From contig CAWHFM010000009.1 of the NCBI GenBank assembly GCA_963828505.1, positions 62,001-126,000 on the forward strand: 64,000 nucleotides of DNA, in the 5' to 3' direction. Both the position numbers and the translations under genes were made by a program. A model generated the notes under the pieces. It was not told where the DNA came from. It ran no database searches and worked only from the letters and a program-made list of their open reading frames with translations. Below, in pieces: positions 18,013-26,322 of this stretch (positions within the stretch are counted from its first letter, which is position 1; every line of letters starts with the position of its first letter). Source of the stretch: Bog-473 sp963828505. GTDB taxonomy: Bacteria; Actinomycetota; Acidimicrobiia; Acidimicrobiales; RAAP-2.

Positions 18013-19251
18013 GTGAGCACTCAGACCGAGCCCGCGAGCGCCACCCCTCTCGAACAGCCCCTCCCCGACATGGTGTCGATCGTGCCGACGCTCCGTTCCC
18101 GGCGCTCTCGCGCCTGGGCGGCCGCCGTGCCGCTGACGAGACCGGCGGGCTACTTCGTCCTCTCGAGGTTCGGTGTGCTCTTCGCCGCGCTGGTCACCAA
18201 GTGGATCTATCCGAATTTCAGCATCCCGGTTGCGCTGGGCGAAGGTTGGGACGGCACGTGGTTCCTCCGCATCGCGCAGCACGGGTATCCGAGCTCGCTG
18301 GCCAACGAGTACGGAGGGGGAAACCGCTGGGCCTTCTTTCCCGCCTACCCGGCCGCTGTGCGCTTCGTCGCCATCACGACCCGGCTCACGTACGACCACG
18401 CCGCCATCGTCGCGTCGTTCGTGTGCGGGCTGGCTTCGGCCCTCGCCGTGTGGCTCATGGTGCGCGAGGTCTTCGGTCGCAAGGTGGCGGACCGGACGGT
18501 CCTGATCTACGTGTTCTTCCCGGCCGCGTATGTGCTGAGCATGGCCTACTCGGAGGGCCTCGCCGTCGCCGCCTCGTGCTTGTGCGCCTACGCCCTGTCG
18601 CGCCGTTGGTGGGTGGCGGCGGGGATCCTGGCCTCGGTGGCCAGCCTGAGCCGCACCGTCGGAGTGGTGCTCGTCCTATGCGTGGCGGTCGCCACCGTCC
18701 CCGAGATCGTCCGGGGGAAAGCAAGGCTGCATGCCCTCGCTGGTCTCCTCCTCGCTCCGGTCGGCATCGTCTCGTGGCTCGCCTACTCGTGGCGGAAGAC
18801 CGGCACCCCGATCGCCTTCGTCACGGTGCAGCACGACTGGGACCAGGCCCACTTCGTGTGGTTCAAGGCACCCTTCATCTCCTTCATCCATCTCTTCGGC
18901 GGCTACGGCTCGTTCAAGGTCGCGTCCGACGTGCTCGCCGCGTCCGCTCTGGTGTTCATGGTGGCGGGACTGGGCATGCTGGTGTGGGCGCAGCTGAAGA
19001 AGGTGCAGATCCCGCCTTTCTGGTGGGTGTTCGCGGTCGGCGGGGTGCTGGGCGCCTGCAGCGACTACTGGCAGAGCGGCACACTTCGGTACACGCTCGC
19101 GCTCATTCCGCTCATGGCTGCGTTCGCCTGGCGTATCCGGCCGTCCTGGACGGGCGCCGTCGTGGGATCGATCGCTGTGACGCAGGGGTGCCTGGCCGTG
19201 ATCATCTTGGTCGGCGTCGGACACCCGCAGGCCACGCCGCTGGCGCCGTAG
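18013..19251 (+). CDS. multi-pass GT-C mannosyltransferase-like membrane protein (PIG-V-like)
   Basis: The protein has 412 residues with about eight to ten membrane segments. After the first membrane segment the loop GEGWDGTWFLRIAQHGYP carries the WD motif typical of PIG-V/GT-C mannosyltransferases, followed by NRWAFFPAYPAAVR and YSEGLAVAASCLCAYALS. Such enzymes use polyprenyl-phosphate sugars on the outer face of the membrane. GTG 18013 follows a 105-base gap after the GT2-GT4 gene, so it may have its own promoter. It ends tail to tail with the methyltransferase at 19,258. A polyprenyl-phosphate mannose or glucose donor could come from a GT2 like the one at 25,126, though that link is inference. 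Confidence 0.8.
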   Translation: MSTQTEPASATPLEQPLPDMVSIVPTLRSRRSRAWAAAVPLTRPAGYFVLSRFGVLFAALVTKWIYPNFSIPVALGEGWDGTWFLRIAQHGYPSSLANEYGGGNRWAFFPAYPAAVRFVAITTRLTYDHAAIVASFVCGLASALAVWLMVREVFGRKVADRTVLIYVFFPAAYVLSMAYSEGLAVAASCLCAYALSRRWWVAAGILASVASLSRTVGVVLVLCVAVATVPEIVRGKARLHALAGLLLAPVGIVSWLAYSWRKTGTPIAFVTVQHDWDQAHFVWFKAPFISFIHLFGGYGSFKVASDVLAASALVFMVAGLGMLVWAQLKKVQIPPFWWVFAVGGVLGACSDYWQSGTLRYTLALIPLMAAFAWRIRPSWTGAVVGSIAVTQGCLAVIILVGVGHPQATPLAP

Positions 19252-19257
19252 CTCAGC

Positions 19258-20535
19258 TCAGTTCCGCCAGGGCTCCGGCGACATGGTCAGGGTGAGGGGC
19301 GCCCGCACCTCGGCCGTCCCGGAGCACCACAGCCGTGCGTGCACGGCGAAGCGGACGGTGTCGAGGGTCACGCTGCAGCTGAGGGTGGCCCGACCCTCCT
19401 GACCCGTCCCGGCCGCCGGCTCAGAGGTGCCGACGACCTCGTTGTCGGCCACCAGCTCCAGCCGGCACACCGAGTCTTGGGATCCGGTGGCGCCGCCCCA
19501 CTCGACGGGCAGCGCAAAGGCGTAGGTGCCCGGTGGGAGGGCCATGTAGGGCCCCGCCAGGGCGTAGCCCTCCGTACCGCGGGGCATCACGACTCCGGGC
19601 GATCCGTCCCCGAGCAAAATCTGCGTCCCGCCCATGGGCCGGACCCGGGCGACGCGCTCGGCCCACGAGGACTCGAAGATCCCGTTGATGGCGCGTCGCA
19701 GTCCGGCCGGGTCGGGTCGGCCGACCTTACGTGCCTCGGCCCACCAGATGAACGAGTCCTCCGGGTGCGCGGTCGCCATGGCGACCCGTCGGGCATACCC
19801 CCCCGGCCCCCACATGGCCGGCGTGGGGTCCAACGGGAGCAGGCGGCCCGCCTCGCGGCAGAGCCAAAGGCCCTTCATCCGTTCCACGGCGAACCCGGCC
19901 AGGCCGAGCACCGTGACGGCCTCGGAGGGCTCGAGCTCGATCGTGTGCTCCCCCATGCTCCATTGATAGGCCTCGGTGAGCGCTCGGTTGGGGCTGTCGA
20001 CGACGAGGAGCCCGTCGTCGCGCAGGACGCGGTTCGACTCGACGAGGAACGCCACCGTCTGCTCGGGCCAGAGGTGCTCGATGTTCTGTCCCGAGAACAC
20101 GAGGTCGACGGACCCGGTCCCGACGGCGGCCACACCCTCGGGCGCAGCCAGGTCGGCCTCGACCCACTCGACGTTGACGGGCAGGCCGTCGGGTCGGTCC
20201 AGGTAGGCCTCGATCCCGATGTGGTGCTTGATCGGGCCGTACTCGCGGTCGAACCAGTCGAAGTACCACAGGCCGCTGGCGCCCGCGCTCAGGACGACGT
20301 CGGCCCCCGCCGGCATGTCCGCCAGGGCGATGGACCGGGCCTCGTGCAGCGCGGCGTGGAGCTCAACCGGCGCCGGCGCCGAGGCCGGCGCCGGTTGGGG
20401 TTGGTCGGCAGCAAGCGATTCGACGACACGCCGGACCGATTCGGCGACGTAGGGCTCGGCCACCCGGTCGAGCAGGCGGCGAGCCAGTCGTTTCGCCCGC
20501 ACCACGCTGGACGCGAGGTCGCCGCCGCTTGTCAT
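19258..20535 (-). CDS. SAM methyltransferase with C-terminal beta-sandwich-like domain
   Basis: The protein has 425 residues. Residues about 60-260 look like a class I methyltransferase: ADVVLSAGASGLWYFDWFDR is a divergent motif I, then VDLVFSGQNIEHLWPEQTVA and VLRDDGLLVVDSPNRA. The last 130 residues are beta-rich (LPPGTYAFALPVEWGG, RLELVADNEVVGTSEPA) and resemble sugar-binding or jelly-roll add-ons, a reading from pattern only. The start is ATG 20535. It is convergent with the mannosyltransferase and follows ppx closely on the same strand (10 bases). Placement in the glycan block suggests polysaccharide methylation. Confidence 0.75.
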   Translation of the reverse strand: MTSGGDLASSVVRAKRLARRLLDRVAEPYVAESVRRVVESLAADQPQPAPASAPAPVELHAALHEARSIALADMPAGADVVLSAGASGLWYFDWFDREYGPIKHHIGIEAYLDRPDGLPVNVEWVEADLAAPEGVAAVGTGSVDLVFSGQNIEHLWPEQTVAFLVESNRVLRDDGLLVVDSPNRALTEAYQWSMGEHTIELEPSEAVTVLGLAGFAVERMKGLWLCREAGRLLPLDPTPAMWGPGGYARRVAMATAHPEDSFIWWAEARKVGRPDPAGLRRAINGIFESSWAERVARVRPMGGTQILLGDGSPGVVMPRGTEGYALAGPYMALPPGTYAFALPVEWGGATGSQDSVCRLELVADNEVVGTSEPAAGTGQEGRATLSCSVTLDTVRFAVHARLWCSGTAEVRAPLTLTMSPEPWRN

Positions 20536-20545
20536 GGCGACAGTC

Positions 20546-21499
20546 TCATCTTTCGAGCAGGCTCATGGCCAGCCCATCGAGGATGTCGGTCTCCGAGACG
20601 ACGCAGCGATCGAAGCCGAATGTCCCCATCACCTCGCGCAGAACCAGGGCGCCTCCGGCGATGACGTCCTCCCGTCCAGGTGCAATGGCCCGCCGCCGGG
20701 CGCGCTCCGATGCTCGTTCGGCGGCGAGGACCCCGTACCAGCGGTCGACGGCTTCACGCGTCAGGACGGAGTGATGGGTCCGTTCCGGGTCGTACCCGTC
20801 CAGGCCCAGTTCCAGTGCCGCCAACGTCGTCACCGACCCCGCCAGCCCCACGAGGCGGCTCCCCGGCTCGAGCCGCGCCAGCTGCGGGATCTCGTCGGGC
20901 GCGTGCCCGAGCGCGGAACGGACGAATTCCCTCGCCGCCTCGAGCTCGTCGTCGGTCGGAGGGTCGTGGCGCAGGAAGCGTTCGGTGAGCCTCACGCAGC
21001 CGACGTCGAGGGACACGGCGCTCACGGTGCCGTCGTGGCGGACGGCCAGCTCGGTCGAGCCGCCTCCGATGTCGACGACGACATCGTCCCCGCCCACCGC
21101 GGGCAGGCCCACGGTCGCGCCCCGGCAGGCCAGCGCTCCTTCAGTCGGTCCGTCGAGCAGCTCCGCCGGGACCCCGACGACGCCGGCGGCGTCCCGGAGG
21201 AACCGGTCGCCGTTCCGGGCATCGCGGACGGCCGAGGTGGCGACGAGCCTCGCCGCGGTGACCCCGGCCTCGTCCATGGCGCCCCGGTACTCCGCCAGCA
21301 CCGACATGGTGCGCACGAGCGCCTGCGGCGCGAGGAGGTGCGTCGCGTCGACTCCCTCCCCGAGCCGCGTGATGCGCATGAGGCGGCGGTGGGTGGAGCC
21401 GTCGCGCTCGGCGATCAGCAGGCGCGTCGAGTTCGTCCCACAGTCGAGGGCGGCCACCCGGCCTGGGCGGCGTGCCGTGGGCAGCGGGGAACTCGACAT
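20546..21499 (-). CDS. ppx: exopolyphosphatase (Ppx/GppA family)
   Basis: The protein has 317 residues of the short actinobacterial Ppx/GppA form, which lacks the C-terminal HD-like part. It hydrolyses polyphosphate or pppGpp. Motifs of the ASKHA fold are visible: VAALDCGTNSTRLLIAERDG (phosphate 1), ATSAVRDARNGDRFL, DVVVDIGGGSTELAV (phosphate 2), and VGLAGSVTTLAAL (adenosine-like). In related genomes it directly follows DUF501 on the same strand; here it is displaced and inverted relative to eno-ftsB-DUF501. The start ATG 21499 faces the aminotransferase gene with 79 bases between. Confidence 0.93.
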   Translation of the reverse strand: MSSSPLPTARRPGRVAALDCGTNSTRLLIAERDGSTHRRLMRITRLGEGVDATHLLAPQALVRTMSVLAEYRGAMDEAGVTAARLVATSAVRDARNGDRFLRDAAGVVGVPAELLDGPTEGALACRGATVGLPAVGGDDVVVDIGGGSTELAVRHDGTVSAVSLDVGCVRLTERFLRHDPPTDDELEAAREFVRSALGHAPDEIPQLARLEPGSRLVGLAGSVTTLAALELGLDGYDPERTHHSVLTREAVDRWYGVLAAERASERARRRAIAPGREDVIAGGALVLREVMGTFGFDRCVVSETDILDGLAMSLLER

Positions 21500-21578
21500 C
21501 CACCGGGAATCTACCGGCGCACCCCGCTTGCGGCGGGCGCGTTGGCGCAGCCGAGCACGGACCTGCCACGATGCGCGG

Positions 21579-22664
21579 GTGCCGATTCCCGAGCGCCTCC
21601 TCATGGGACCCGGGCCCTCCAATCCGTACCCTGAAGTCGCGGCCGCCCTGGCCCGACCCGTGATCGGGCACCTGGACCCGGAGTTCCTGGCGGTCCTCGA
21701 CGCGACGAACGACCGGTTGCGCCAGGTCTTCGCCACCCAGAACGCGCTCACGCTGCCCGTGAGCGGCACCGGATCGGCCGGCATGGAGGCCGCGTTCGTC
21801 AACTTCGTCCGGCCGGGAGACCCCGTCGTCATCGGGGTGAACGGGGTCTTCGGCGAGCGCATGTGCGAGGTGGCGGGCCGCCTCGGCGCCACGGTCATCC
21901 GCGTCGACTTCGACTGGGGCCGGCCCGTCGATCCCGACCGCGTGCTCGGCGCCCACCCGGCGCCGAGCGTCATCGCCGTGGTGCAGGCCGAGACCTCGAC
22001 CGGCGCCTGCAGCGAGATCGCCCCGCTCGGCGCCGGCAAGGGCGACGCGCTGCTGCTCGTCGACATGGTGACGTCGCTCGGGGGGTCGGAGGTGGCGGTC
22101 GACGACTGGGGCGTCGACATGGCGTACAGCGGGACGCAGAAGTGCCTGGGCGTGCCACCGGGCCTGGCACCCCTCACCATCTCGGAGCGGGCCCGGGGGC
22201 GCATGGTCGAACGCCCTTCGAGCTGGTACCTCGACCTCAACCTGCTGTCGCGCTACGTGAACGACTCGACCGGCGGCCGCGTCTACCACCACACGGCCCC
22301 GGTGACGATGGTCGCCGCGTTGCACGCCGGGCTCGGAGCGGTGCTCGACGAGGGTCTGGAGGCGGTACGGGGCCGCCATGCCGAGTGTGGCCGGCTGCTG
22401 CAGGAGAGCCTCCTCGGCCTCGGGCTCGAGCTGCTGGTGGACCCGCCGCACCGGCTCCCACAGCTCACCACCGTCCGCGTGCCCGGGGGGGTCGACGACG
22501 CGCAGTGCCGTCGCCGCCTGCTCTACGAGTACGGCATAGAGATCGGCGCGGGCGCCGGGCAGCTCGCCGGGCAGATCTGGAGGATCGGCTGTATGGGGCA
22601 CACGGCGCGGCGCAGGAACGTCCTCGCCCTCGTCGGTGCGCTGCGGGAGGTACTCGGCCGGTGA
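21579..22664 (+). CDS. class V aminotransferase (alanine-glyoxylate / serine-pyruvate type)
   Basis: The protein has 361 residues and is PLP-dependent, fold type I. It begins RLLMGPGPSNPYPEVAAAL, the typical opening of the alanine-glyoxylate aminotransferase group. It contains SGTGSAGMEAAFVNFVRPGD (PLP phosphate side), VVQAETSTGAC, LLLVDMVTSLGGSEVAVDDW and YSGTQKCLGVPPGLA with the PLP Lys. It probably transaminates Ala, Ser or Gly with glyoxylate or hydroxypyruvate. GTG 21579 is chosen to give the normal N-terminus. The stop overlaps the GTG of the following acetyltransferase. Confidence 0.93.
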   Translation: MPIPERLLMGPGPSNPYPEVAAALARPVIGHLDPEFLAVLDATNDRLRQVFATQNALTLPVSGTGSAGMEAAFVNFVRPGDPVVIGVNGVFGERMCEVAGRLGATVIRVDFDWGRPVDPDRVLGAHPAPSVIAVVQAETSTGACSEIAPLGAGKGDALLLVDMVTSLGGSEVAVDDWGVDMAYSGTQKCLGVPPGLAPLTISERARGRMVERPSSWYLDLNLLSRYVNDSTGGRVYHHTAPVTMVAALHAGLGAVLDEGLEAVRGRHAECGRLLQESLLGLGLELLVDPPHRLPQLTTVRVPGGVDDAQCRRRLLYEYGIEIGAGAGQLAGQIWRIGCMGHTARRRNVLALVGALREVLGR

Positions 22665-23281
22665 GCGCCGCCCGCGCCGTTCGCCACGCACCGCTCGAGT
22701 TGCGGGGACGCCGCGTCGTGCTCCGGTCCCTGACCGAGGAGGACTACCCGGCCTGGCACGAGGTCCGTACGCGATGCGCCGAATGGTTGCTGCGGTGGGA
22801 ACCCCGACCGAAGGGAGCGCCGCCGCCGTCCGAGGACCGGCCGAGCTTCGCCGCCCGTTGCGGCATCCGCGAGCGCGAGCGCCATCTCGGCACGGGGTAC
22901 GGGTTCGGCATCTTCGTCGGCGAGCGCTTCGCCGGTGAGGTCACGCTGTCCTCCATTCAGCGCGGACCCTTTCAGAGCGGCTTCGTCGGCTATTGGATCG
23001 ATGAGGCACTGGCGGGGCGCGGCCTCGTACCCGAGGCGGTCGTGGTCACGCTGCGCTTCGCCTTCGAGGCGATTTCGCTCCATCGTGTGGAGATCTCCAT
23101 CATCCCGCGCAACGTCGCCAGCCGCCGGGTCGTGGAGAAGCTGGGCATCAGGGAAGAGGGGATCGCCCAGCGCTTCCTCGAGATCGACGGGGTGTGGGAG
23201 GACCACGTCCGCTACGGCATCACCGCCGAGGAGTGGGCTCAGCGCGAACCGAACCTGGCCGCCGAGTGGATCGGGAGCTGA
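22661..23281 (+). CDS. GNAT N-acetyltransferase, RimJ/RimL type
   Basis: The protein has 206 residues. The GNAT fold has LRGRRVVLRSLTEEDYPAWH at the start and GTGYGFGIFVGERFAGEVTL on the beta strands. The acetyl-CoA region is GYWIDEALAGRGLVPEAVVV with the Q/R-x-x-G-x-G/A-like loop, and IIPRNVASRRVVEKLGIREE matches the RimJ/RimL group that acetylates N-termini of ribosomal proteins. It is probably cytoplasmic. GTG 22661 overlaps the aminotransferase stop by four bases, so it is cotranslated. It meets the SDR gene tail to tail three bases later. The true substrate is not shown by the sequence. Confidence 0.88.
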   Translation: MSAARAVRHAPLELRGRRVVLRSLTEEDYPAWHEVRTRCAEWLLRWEPRPKGAPPPSEDRPSFAARCGIRERERHLGTGYGFGIFVGERFAGEVTLSSIQRGPFQSGFVGYWIDEALAGRGLVPEAVVVTLRFAFEAISLHRVEISIIPRNVASRRVVEKLGIREEGIAQRFLEIDGVWEDHVRYGITAEEWAQREPNLAAEWIGS

Positions 23282-23284
23282 CCC

Positions 23285-24322
23285 TCAGCCCTGGCGTGTG
23301 CCCAGCACCGAGGGAGAGTGACGGAAGAATTGCTCGACGTCGTGCTCGTAGGTGTACGACATCGGCGTCCGGCCGGACTGCCGGCGCAGGCGCACCGCCC
23401 TGATGAAGGCCCGGACCGCACCGGCACTGGTGGCCTGGTACGCGAAACCCGTTGCCGCCAGACGCCGGGTGTCAACCCCCCGCCCGTAGCGCAGCAGGTC
23501 CTCGAGCTCAGCGGGCAGGTCGAAGAGCCGGGACAGCGGCCGGATCCTGAGGGGGCTGAAGGGTGACACGGGGATCAGTCGCGTGCCACAGATGGCGGCC
23601 ACCTCGCTCCATGGGAGCCTCCCGTCGCCGGCCACGTTGTAAAGGCCCGGGATGCCCTCGAGCGTCACGTGGAGGAGGGCGCGGACCACATCCTCCTCCT
23701 GGACGAACTGCAGCAGCGGGTCGAACCCGAAGATGGCCGGGCAGAAGGACCGTGACAGGTTGCGGCTGATCGGTGTCGCGAGATGGGCGCCCAGGACGTT
23801 GGCGAACCGCAGGACGGTGACCTTCGTTCCGGGGTTGTCCTCGGAGAAGTCGCGTACGAGGTGCTCCGCCTCCACGAGCGCGCGCTCCACGCCATTCCTG
23901 ACGGGGCTCGTCCGGGGGGTGTCCTCGCTGAAGGTGTACGGATCGCCGGCGGCCGATCCGTACACGAGCGTCGACGACTTCACGACGATGTGGCGCACCG
24001 ATGACCCGGCCGCGCCGGCCGCCGCCAGCAGGTTCATCGTGCCGATGACGTTGATCTCGTGCATCAGCCGTCTCGGCACCGTGGTCGAGTTCGTGATCAT
24101 GAAGGTGTGGAGGATCGTGTCGACCTGGGTCGCCTTCACGATGCGGCTCAGAATGGAGTAGTTCTGATCGGTTCGGACGAACTCGGCGCGCTCGAAGGGC
24201 ACGGACGGGGCCTGGGTCCCGGTACCGAGGATGACGTCGGTGTCGGGGTCGCTCTCGAGTGCCTGGACCATGCGCCCACCCCAGAAGGTGTCGGCCCCGG
24301 TCACCAGGATGCGCCGGCTCAT
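23285..24322 (-). CDS. NAD-dependent epimerase/dehydratase-like SDR lacking the YxxxK motif
   Basis: The protein has 345 residues with an extended-SDR Rossmann start, ILVTGADTFWGGRMVQAL, in which the usual second Gly of TGxxGxxG is Phe/Trp-like. The Ser side of the active site is present (VVKSSTLVYGS), but the place of the catalytic YxxxK reads VRNGVERALVEAEH, with neither Tyr nor Lys. The fold is otherwise clear (VTVLRFANVLG, GIPGLYNVAGDG). An SDR directly followed by a PlsC-like acyltransferase recalls the galE2-type pair in mycobacteria. It may bind rather than turn over its ligand. The start ATG 24322 leaves one base before the acyltransferase stop. Confidence 0.82.
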   Translation of the reverse strand: MSRRILVTGADTFWGGRMVQALESDPDTDVILGTGTQAPSVPFERAEFVRTDQNYSILSRIVKATQVDTILHTFMITNSTTVPRRLMHEINVIGTMNLLAAAGAAGSSVRHIVVKSSTLVYGSAAGDPYTFSEDTPRTSPVRNGVERALVEAEHLVRDFSEDNPGTKVTVLRFANVLGAHLATPISRNLSRSFCPAIFGFDPLLQFVQEEDVVRALLHVTLEGIPGLYNVAGDGRLPWSEVAAICGTRLIPVSPFSPLRIRPLSRLFDLPAELEDLLRYGRGVDTRRLAATGFAYQATSAGAVRAFIRAVRLRRQSGRTPMSYTYEHDVEQFFRHSPSVLGTRQG

Positions 24323-24323
24323 C

Positions 24324-25202
24324 TCACCCGAACCACACGCTCTTACGGTCGCGCAGCATGTCGTAGATCACTTCTTGGAGTTGGGTCCTGATCCGCTCGG
24401 ACTCCTCCATGATCCGGCTCTTGGAGTAGCGCTCCTGATCGGGCGGCACGTCGAAGCGGACCGGCGGGAGCACACGCAGCTTGAACTTGGAGGGGAAGGG
24501 GAGGACGGCGCCGATCGGTCCCATGGTGAGGAGGTTGGCCGTGACGGGGAAGTACGGCACTCGGAGCGCCCGGGCCAGGGTGGGGAGCCGGAACACGATC
24601 GGCATCGCCTCTTCGGAGCCGATCACGGCGATCGGCACGACCGGCACGCCGGCGCGCATGGCGATCTCCACGAACCCGCCGCGGCCGAAACGGCGGAGCT
24701 GGTAGCGGTCGGCGTAGGACTTGGACGTCCCCTTCGTCCCCTCGGGGAAGACGAGGGCGAGTTGCCGCTGCTCTCTCAGAAGCCGGTACGCGTTGGCGGG
24801 ACGGGCCGAGACACCCCCGGTGCGGGCCCAGAGCGTCCCCACGACGGGCACGGTCCGGAAGAAGGCGTCGGCCAACCCGTACACCGGGCGCCCGAGCTCC
24901 TTCTCGATCCCGTGCATGATGACCGGTGCGTCGGAGGGAATGGCGCCGGCGTGGTTGGCCACGAGCAGTGCGCCGCCATCGGCCGGGATCCGGTCGAGCC
25001 CCTCCCACTCGACGCGGAACCATCGGCTGTAGAAGGGCTCGTAGAGCGAGCGGGCGAGCACCCGGGTGCGCTCCGAACGGCCCCACTCGTCGACGTCGGA
25101 GAGCCTCGGGTCGCCGTCTTCACCGTCACCTTCCGGGATGCGGATGGGCACGATGGCCGTCGTCCGTTGCTGCTCGCTCACGGCCGGTCGCCCGCTCGCC
25201 AT
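24324..25202 (-). CDS. lysophospholipid acyltransferase-like protein (PlsC family)
   Basis: The protein has about 292 residues. The acyltransferase block I motif normally HX4D reads LLVANHAGAIPSDAPVI, so the NHxGxxPxD version is present. Block III is VFPEGTKGTSK, and the IV region is GVPVVPIAVIGSEEAMPIV. It should acylate a lysophospholipid or a related hydroxyl at the inner membrane face. Start choice is open: ATG 25202 or 25211 overlap the preceding GT2 gene by about 80 bases, while GTG 25151 leaves a 26-base overlap. It is in one unit with the SDR at 23,285 and the GT2 at 25,126. Confidence 0.85.
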   Translation of the reverse strand: MASGRPAVSEQQRTTAIVPIRIPEGDGEDGDPRLSDVDEWGRSERTRVLARSLYEPFYSRWFRVEWEGLDRIPADGGALLVANHAGAIPSDAPVIMHGIEKELGRPVYGLADAFFRTVPVVGTLWARTGGVSARPANAYRLLREQRQLALVFPEGTKGTSKSYADRYQLRRFGRGGFVEIAMRAGVPVVPIAVIGSEEAMPIVFRLPTLARALRVPYFPVTANLLTMGPIGAVLPFPSKFKLRVLPPVRFDVPPDQERYSKSRIMEESERIRTQLQEVIYDMLRDRKSVWFG

Positions 25203-26295
25203 GGCGACCATCGTACTGATCCGGGCCGGCCGGCCCCGGGGGCCAACTCGGGGGCGAGCCCGTTGCCACACCGTCCCGGCGCAGCACGAGCGGTCGCCGC
25301 TGGGCGAGCCAGTCGGCCCCGACCGTGGCGCGCTCGGGTTGGAGGCCGGCGTCCCGGGCCTCCATGAGCAGCGCGGCCACACCCGGCTCGTCGGTGAGCG
25401 GGCAGAGGACCAGAGAGCGTCCGTCGGGCTCGTCGAGGACCGGAAGGTGCCGGGCCATGCGCCCGAGTGCCGCCGTACCCGAGGAGACCGGGGTGACGCG
25501 GAATCCTTCGAGGCGCGGCGCCCGGGGGACGATGCGGCGCGACCGCAGGACGTCGCGGACCATGGAGCGCGAGTCGGACCAGGATCGCACGCGGCTTCCC
25601 CTGACGCGCAGCCACTGCACCGGCAGCTGTTCGATGGAGAGACCGAACCGGCGGGCGAGCGTGAGCACCTCGACGTCGAAGGCCATGCGCTCCGTCACCG
25701 AGCAGTGGAAGAGGAGCTTGGCGGCAGGGGAGCGGAAGGCCTTGAACCCGCACTGCGTGTCGTCGAGCGAGACTCGAGTCACCACGTTGACGAGCCGGTT
25801 GAAGGCGAGGTTCATGACCGAGCGGCTGATGCTCGGGCGGTCCACCGAGGCTCCACTGGCGGCACGCGAGCCGATGGCCAGGTCGCTCCGTTCGAGGGCG
25901 GCGGTGAACTGCGGTGTCTGGGTGGGATCGATCGCCATGTCCGCGTCGGCGAAGGCGATGAGGGGGGAGCGGGCCAGGGCCACGCCGGTTCGTACCGCGG
26001 CCCCCTTGCCTCGGTTGTGCTCGAAGCGGACGGACTGTACGTGCGGGTACCGGGACAGGAGGTCCCGGGCCAGCGCGGAGGTCGCGTCGCTGCTCCCGTC
26101 GTCCACGACGACGAACTCGGTCCGCCACGGGTCTATGGATCCCCGGTCGACGGCCTGGGCCAGCCGGGCCATCCCGGCGGGGAGGCGGGCTTCTTCGTTG
26201 TAGGCCGGGATGACCAGGGACAGCGACAGCGAGCGTCCCGGGTCGTCCGGAGATTCCGGCGCGGTCACTGGTCCATTCTCGTGCCCTCCGGGCAC
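25126..26295 (-). CDS. GT2 dolichyl/polyprenyl-phosphate glycosyltransferase-like
   Basis: The protein has 389 residues. The GT-A domain has SLVIPAYNEEARLPAGMARL, VVVDDGSSDATSALA, NRGKGAAVRTGVALA, and the DXD site AFADADMAIDP. SRSVMNLAFNRLVNVV and DDTQCGFKAFRSPAAKLLF are typical of the Alg5/DPG-synthase group that moves glucose or mannose to a polyprenyl phosphate. The last 80 or so residues are unusual and partly coded in the region overlapping the acyltransferase, so the natural end may be earlier. GTG 26295 is used; GTG 26268 is possible. It could supply lipid-linked sugar to GT-C enzymes such as that at 18,013. Confidence 0.85.
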   Translation of the reverse strand: MPGGHENGPVTAPESPDDPGRSLSLSLVIPAYNEEARLPAGMARLAQAVDRGSIDPWRTEFVVVDDGSSDATSALARDLLSRYPHVQSVRFEHNRGKGAAVRTGVALARSPLIAFADADMAIDPTQTPQFTAALERSDLAIGSRAASGASVDRPSISRSVMNLAFNRLVNVVTRVSLDDTQCGFKAFRSPAAKLLFHCSVTERMAFDVEVLTLARRFGLSIEQLPVQWLRVRGSRVRSWSDSRSMVRDVLRSRRIVPRAPRLEGFRVTPVSSGTAALGRMARHLPVLDEPDGRSLVLCPLTDEPGVAALLMEARDAGLQPERATVGADWLAQRRPLVLRRDGVATGSPPSWPPGPAGPDQYDGRHGERATGRERAATDDGHRAHPHPGR

Positions 26296-26322
26296 GTCCG
26301 TGTCGTCGCCCCGAGAACCGAC

